From Dehalococcoidia bacterium (GTDB lineage: Bacteria > Chloroflexota > Dehalococcoidia > GIF9 > UBA5629): a stretch of 6,338 bases of DNA. This document shows positions 5,794 to 6,338 of the stretch, piece by piece. The stretch spans positions 1 through 6,338 of the forward strand of contig JAQTLG010000103.1 in the NCBI GenBank assembly GCA_028715025.1, read 5' to 3'. The translations under genes and the position numbers were made by a program. Position 1 is the first letter of the stretch; the number at the start of each line of letters is the position of its first letter. The notes under the pieces were generated by a model. It was not told the DNA's origin and made no database searches. It worked only from the letters and a program-made list of their open reading frames with translations.

Positions 5794-6338
5794 TCAGGAT
5801 GACTCGGTCGACTTTGGTTGTTTACCGAGATTTGAGAAAAACCAGGAATAGAAGTTTTTGAATCTGGTTTTATCGATAAGGAAAACGAGCAGGGATGTGA
5901 TTATGATGCTGATTAATATTATTGCATAAGCAGTATTCTGGATGATTTCCCCTCCATCCATGCCCTGTTGAAATGGGATGGATGCAAGGACTGCCGCCGC
6001 CAGTCCCCGGGGTATAACAACCGCCAGCATCGATGCGTCCAGTACAGGTGTAGATTTTTGAACGGTAAGTTTCACAATAGGCAGGCGTACTAAATAAATA
6101 ATGATAGTTAAAGCCAGTCCTATCACTATCAGCCACCAGTTTGCCAGTTGCAGGGAAATGCCGATATACACGAAGAAAAAAGTTTTCAGGATAAATACCA
6201 ACTCGGCAAAAAACGCTTTCTCCGAGATATTGAGACCGCTAAAGTCGGTATTAAAACCGTTATAAAGTTTGGGCAACCTCAATGAACTTATATTTCCCAG
6301 CGTAATGCCGAAGGCCAGCGCAGCTATGGCGCCACTGT
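5794..6338 (-). CDS. Cation/proton antiporter (CPA family, PF00999-type), 5' end cut by window edge
   Basis: The frame is open from the window edge to TGA at 5796-5794, showing the last 180 residues; the start lies outside. An apparent start at 6282 is only an in-frame TTG within the continuing sequence, which extends 18 more residues with the hydrophobic GAIAALAFGITLGN. Several membrane segments are visible (about 1-13, 45-63, 66-86, 100-120 and 133-155 of the visible part), ending in a short basic cytoplasmic tail. Family signatures are EKAFFAELVFILKTFFFVYIGISL-like (two adjoining blocks, about 39-62) and IPRGLAAAVLA (108-118), typical of NhaP-like Na+ or K+/H+ exchangers. Such proteins exchange monovalent cations for protons across the inner membrane. 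It is 240 bp upstream of tetR on the same strand, separated by a promoter, so it is probably a separate transcription unit. The ion exchanged cannot be told. Confidence 0.85.
   Translation of the reverse strand, partial: SGAIAALAFGITLGNISSLRLPKLYNGFNTDFSGLNISEKAFFAELVFILKTFFFVYIGISLQLANWWLIVIGLALTIIIYLVRLPIVKLTVQKSTPVLDASMLAVVIPRGLAAAVLASIPFQQGMDGGEIIQNTAYAIILISIIITSLLVFLIDKTRFKNFYSWFFSNLGKQPKSTESS

Noticed and set aside
5870..6136. Minus-strand ORF of 88 codons inside the antiporter gene.
   Set aside because: It is an alternative-frame reading of the antiporter, whose hydrophobic segments and family motifs are clear in the main frame.

Overview
The window is the inside of a bacterial osmoprotection locus, and every gene supported by the sequence lies on the minus strand. 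In transcription order, from high to low coordinates, these are: the C-terminal 180 residues of a cation/proton antiporter (5794-6338), a TetR-family regulator (4948-5553), trehalose-6-phosphate synthase otsA (3396-4868), trehalose-6-phosphate phosphatase otsB (2580-3380), an MscS-type channel with an unusual C-terminus (1197-2570), and trehalose glycosyltransferring synthase treT (1-1188, lacking only its last few residues). I see no plus-strand gene, RNA gene, mobile element or CRISPR array.

The 240 bp between the antiporter and the regulator hold a near-consensus sigma-70 promoter (TTGACC, 17 bp, TAGAAT) reading into tetR. An inverted repeat, GTAAGT-8-ACTTAC, directly abuts the -10 element and looks like the regulator's own operator. 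From otsA to treT the genes are separated by only 8 to 15 bases. At two junctions the Shine-Dalgarno sequence overlaps the upstream stop codon (TAGGA), so translational coupling is likely. The gap between tetR and otsA is 79 bp with a strong GAGGAG site but no convincing promoter, so tetR-otsA-otsB-mscS-treT is most simply read as one autoregulated operon.

The operon encodes two routes to trehalose. OtsA plus OtsB work through trehalose 6-phosphate; TreT joins NDP-glucose and glucose directly and is reversible in characterised enzymes. Between them sits a channel protein whose MscS pore and beta domain are followed by two diverged copies of a roughly 100-residue domain that I recognise as DUF5752-like, where the usual MscS cage domain would be. 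This suggests a membrane sensor or channel tied to trehalose metabolism, and it is the most interesting object in the window. The neighbouring antiporter adds an ion-homeostasis theme.

Organism: Shine-Dalgarno sites and a sigma-70 promoter point to a bacterium. Base composition is moderate by eye. TreT is best known from thermophilic archaea and bacteria but also occurs in mesophiles. I suspect an environmental lineage such as Chloroflexota (Dehalococcoidia) or a delta-proteobacterial-type group, but this is a guess the sequence alone cannot settle.
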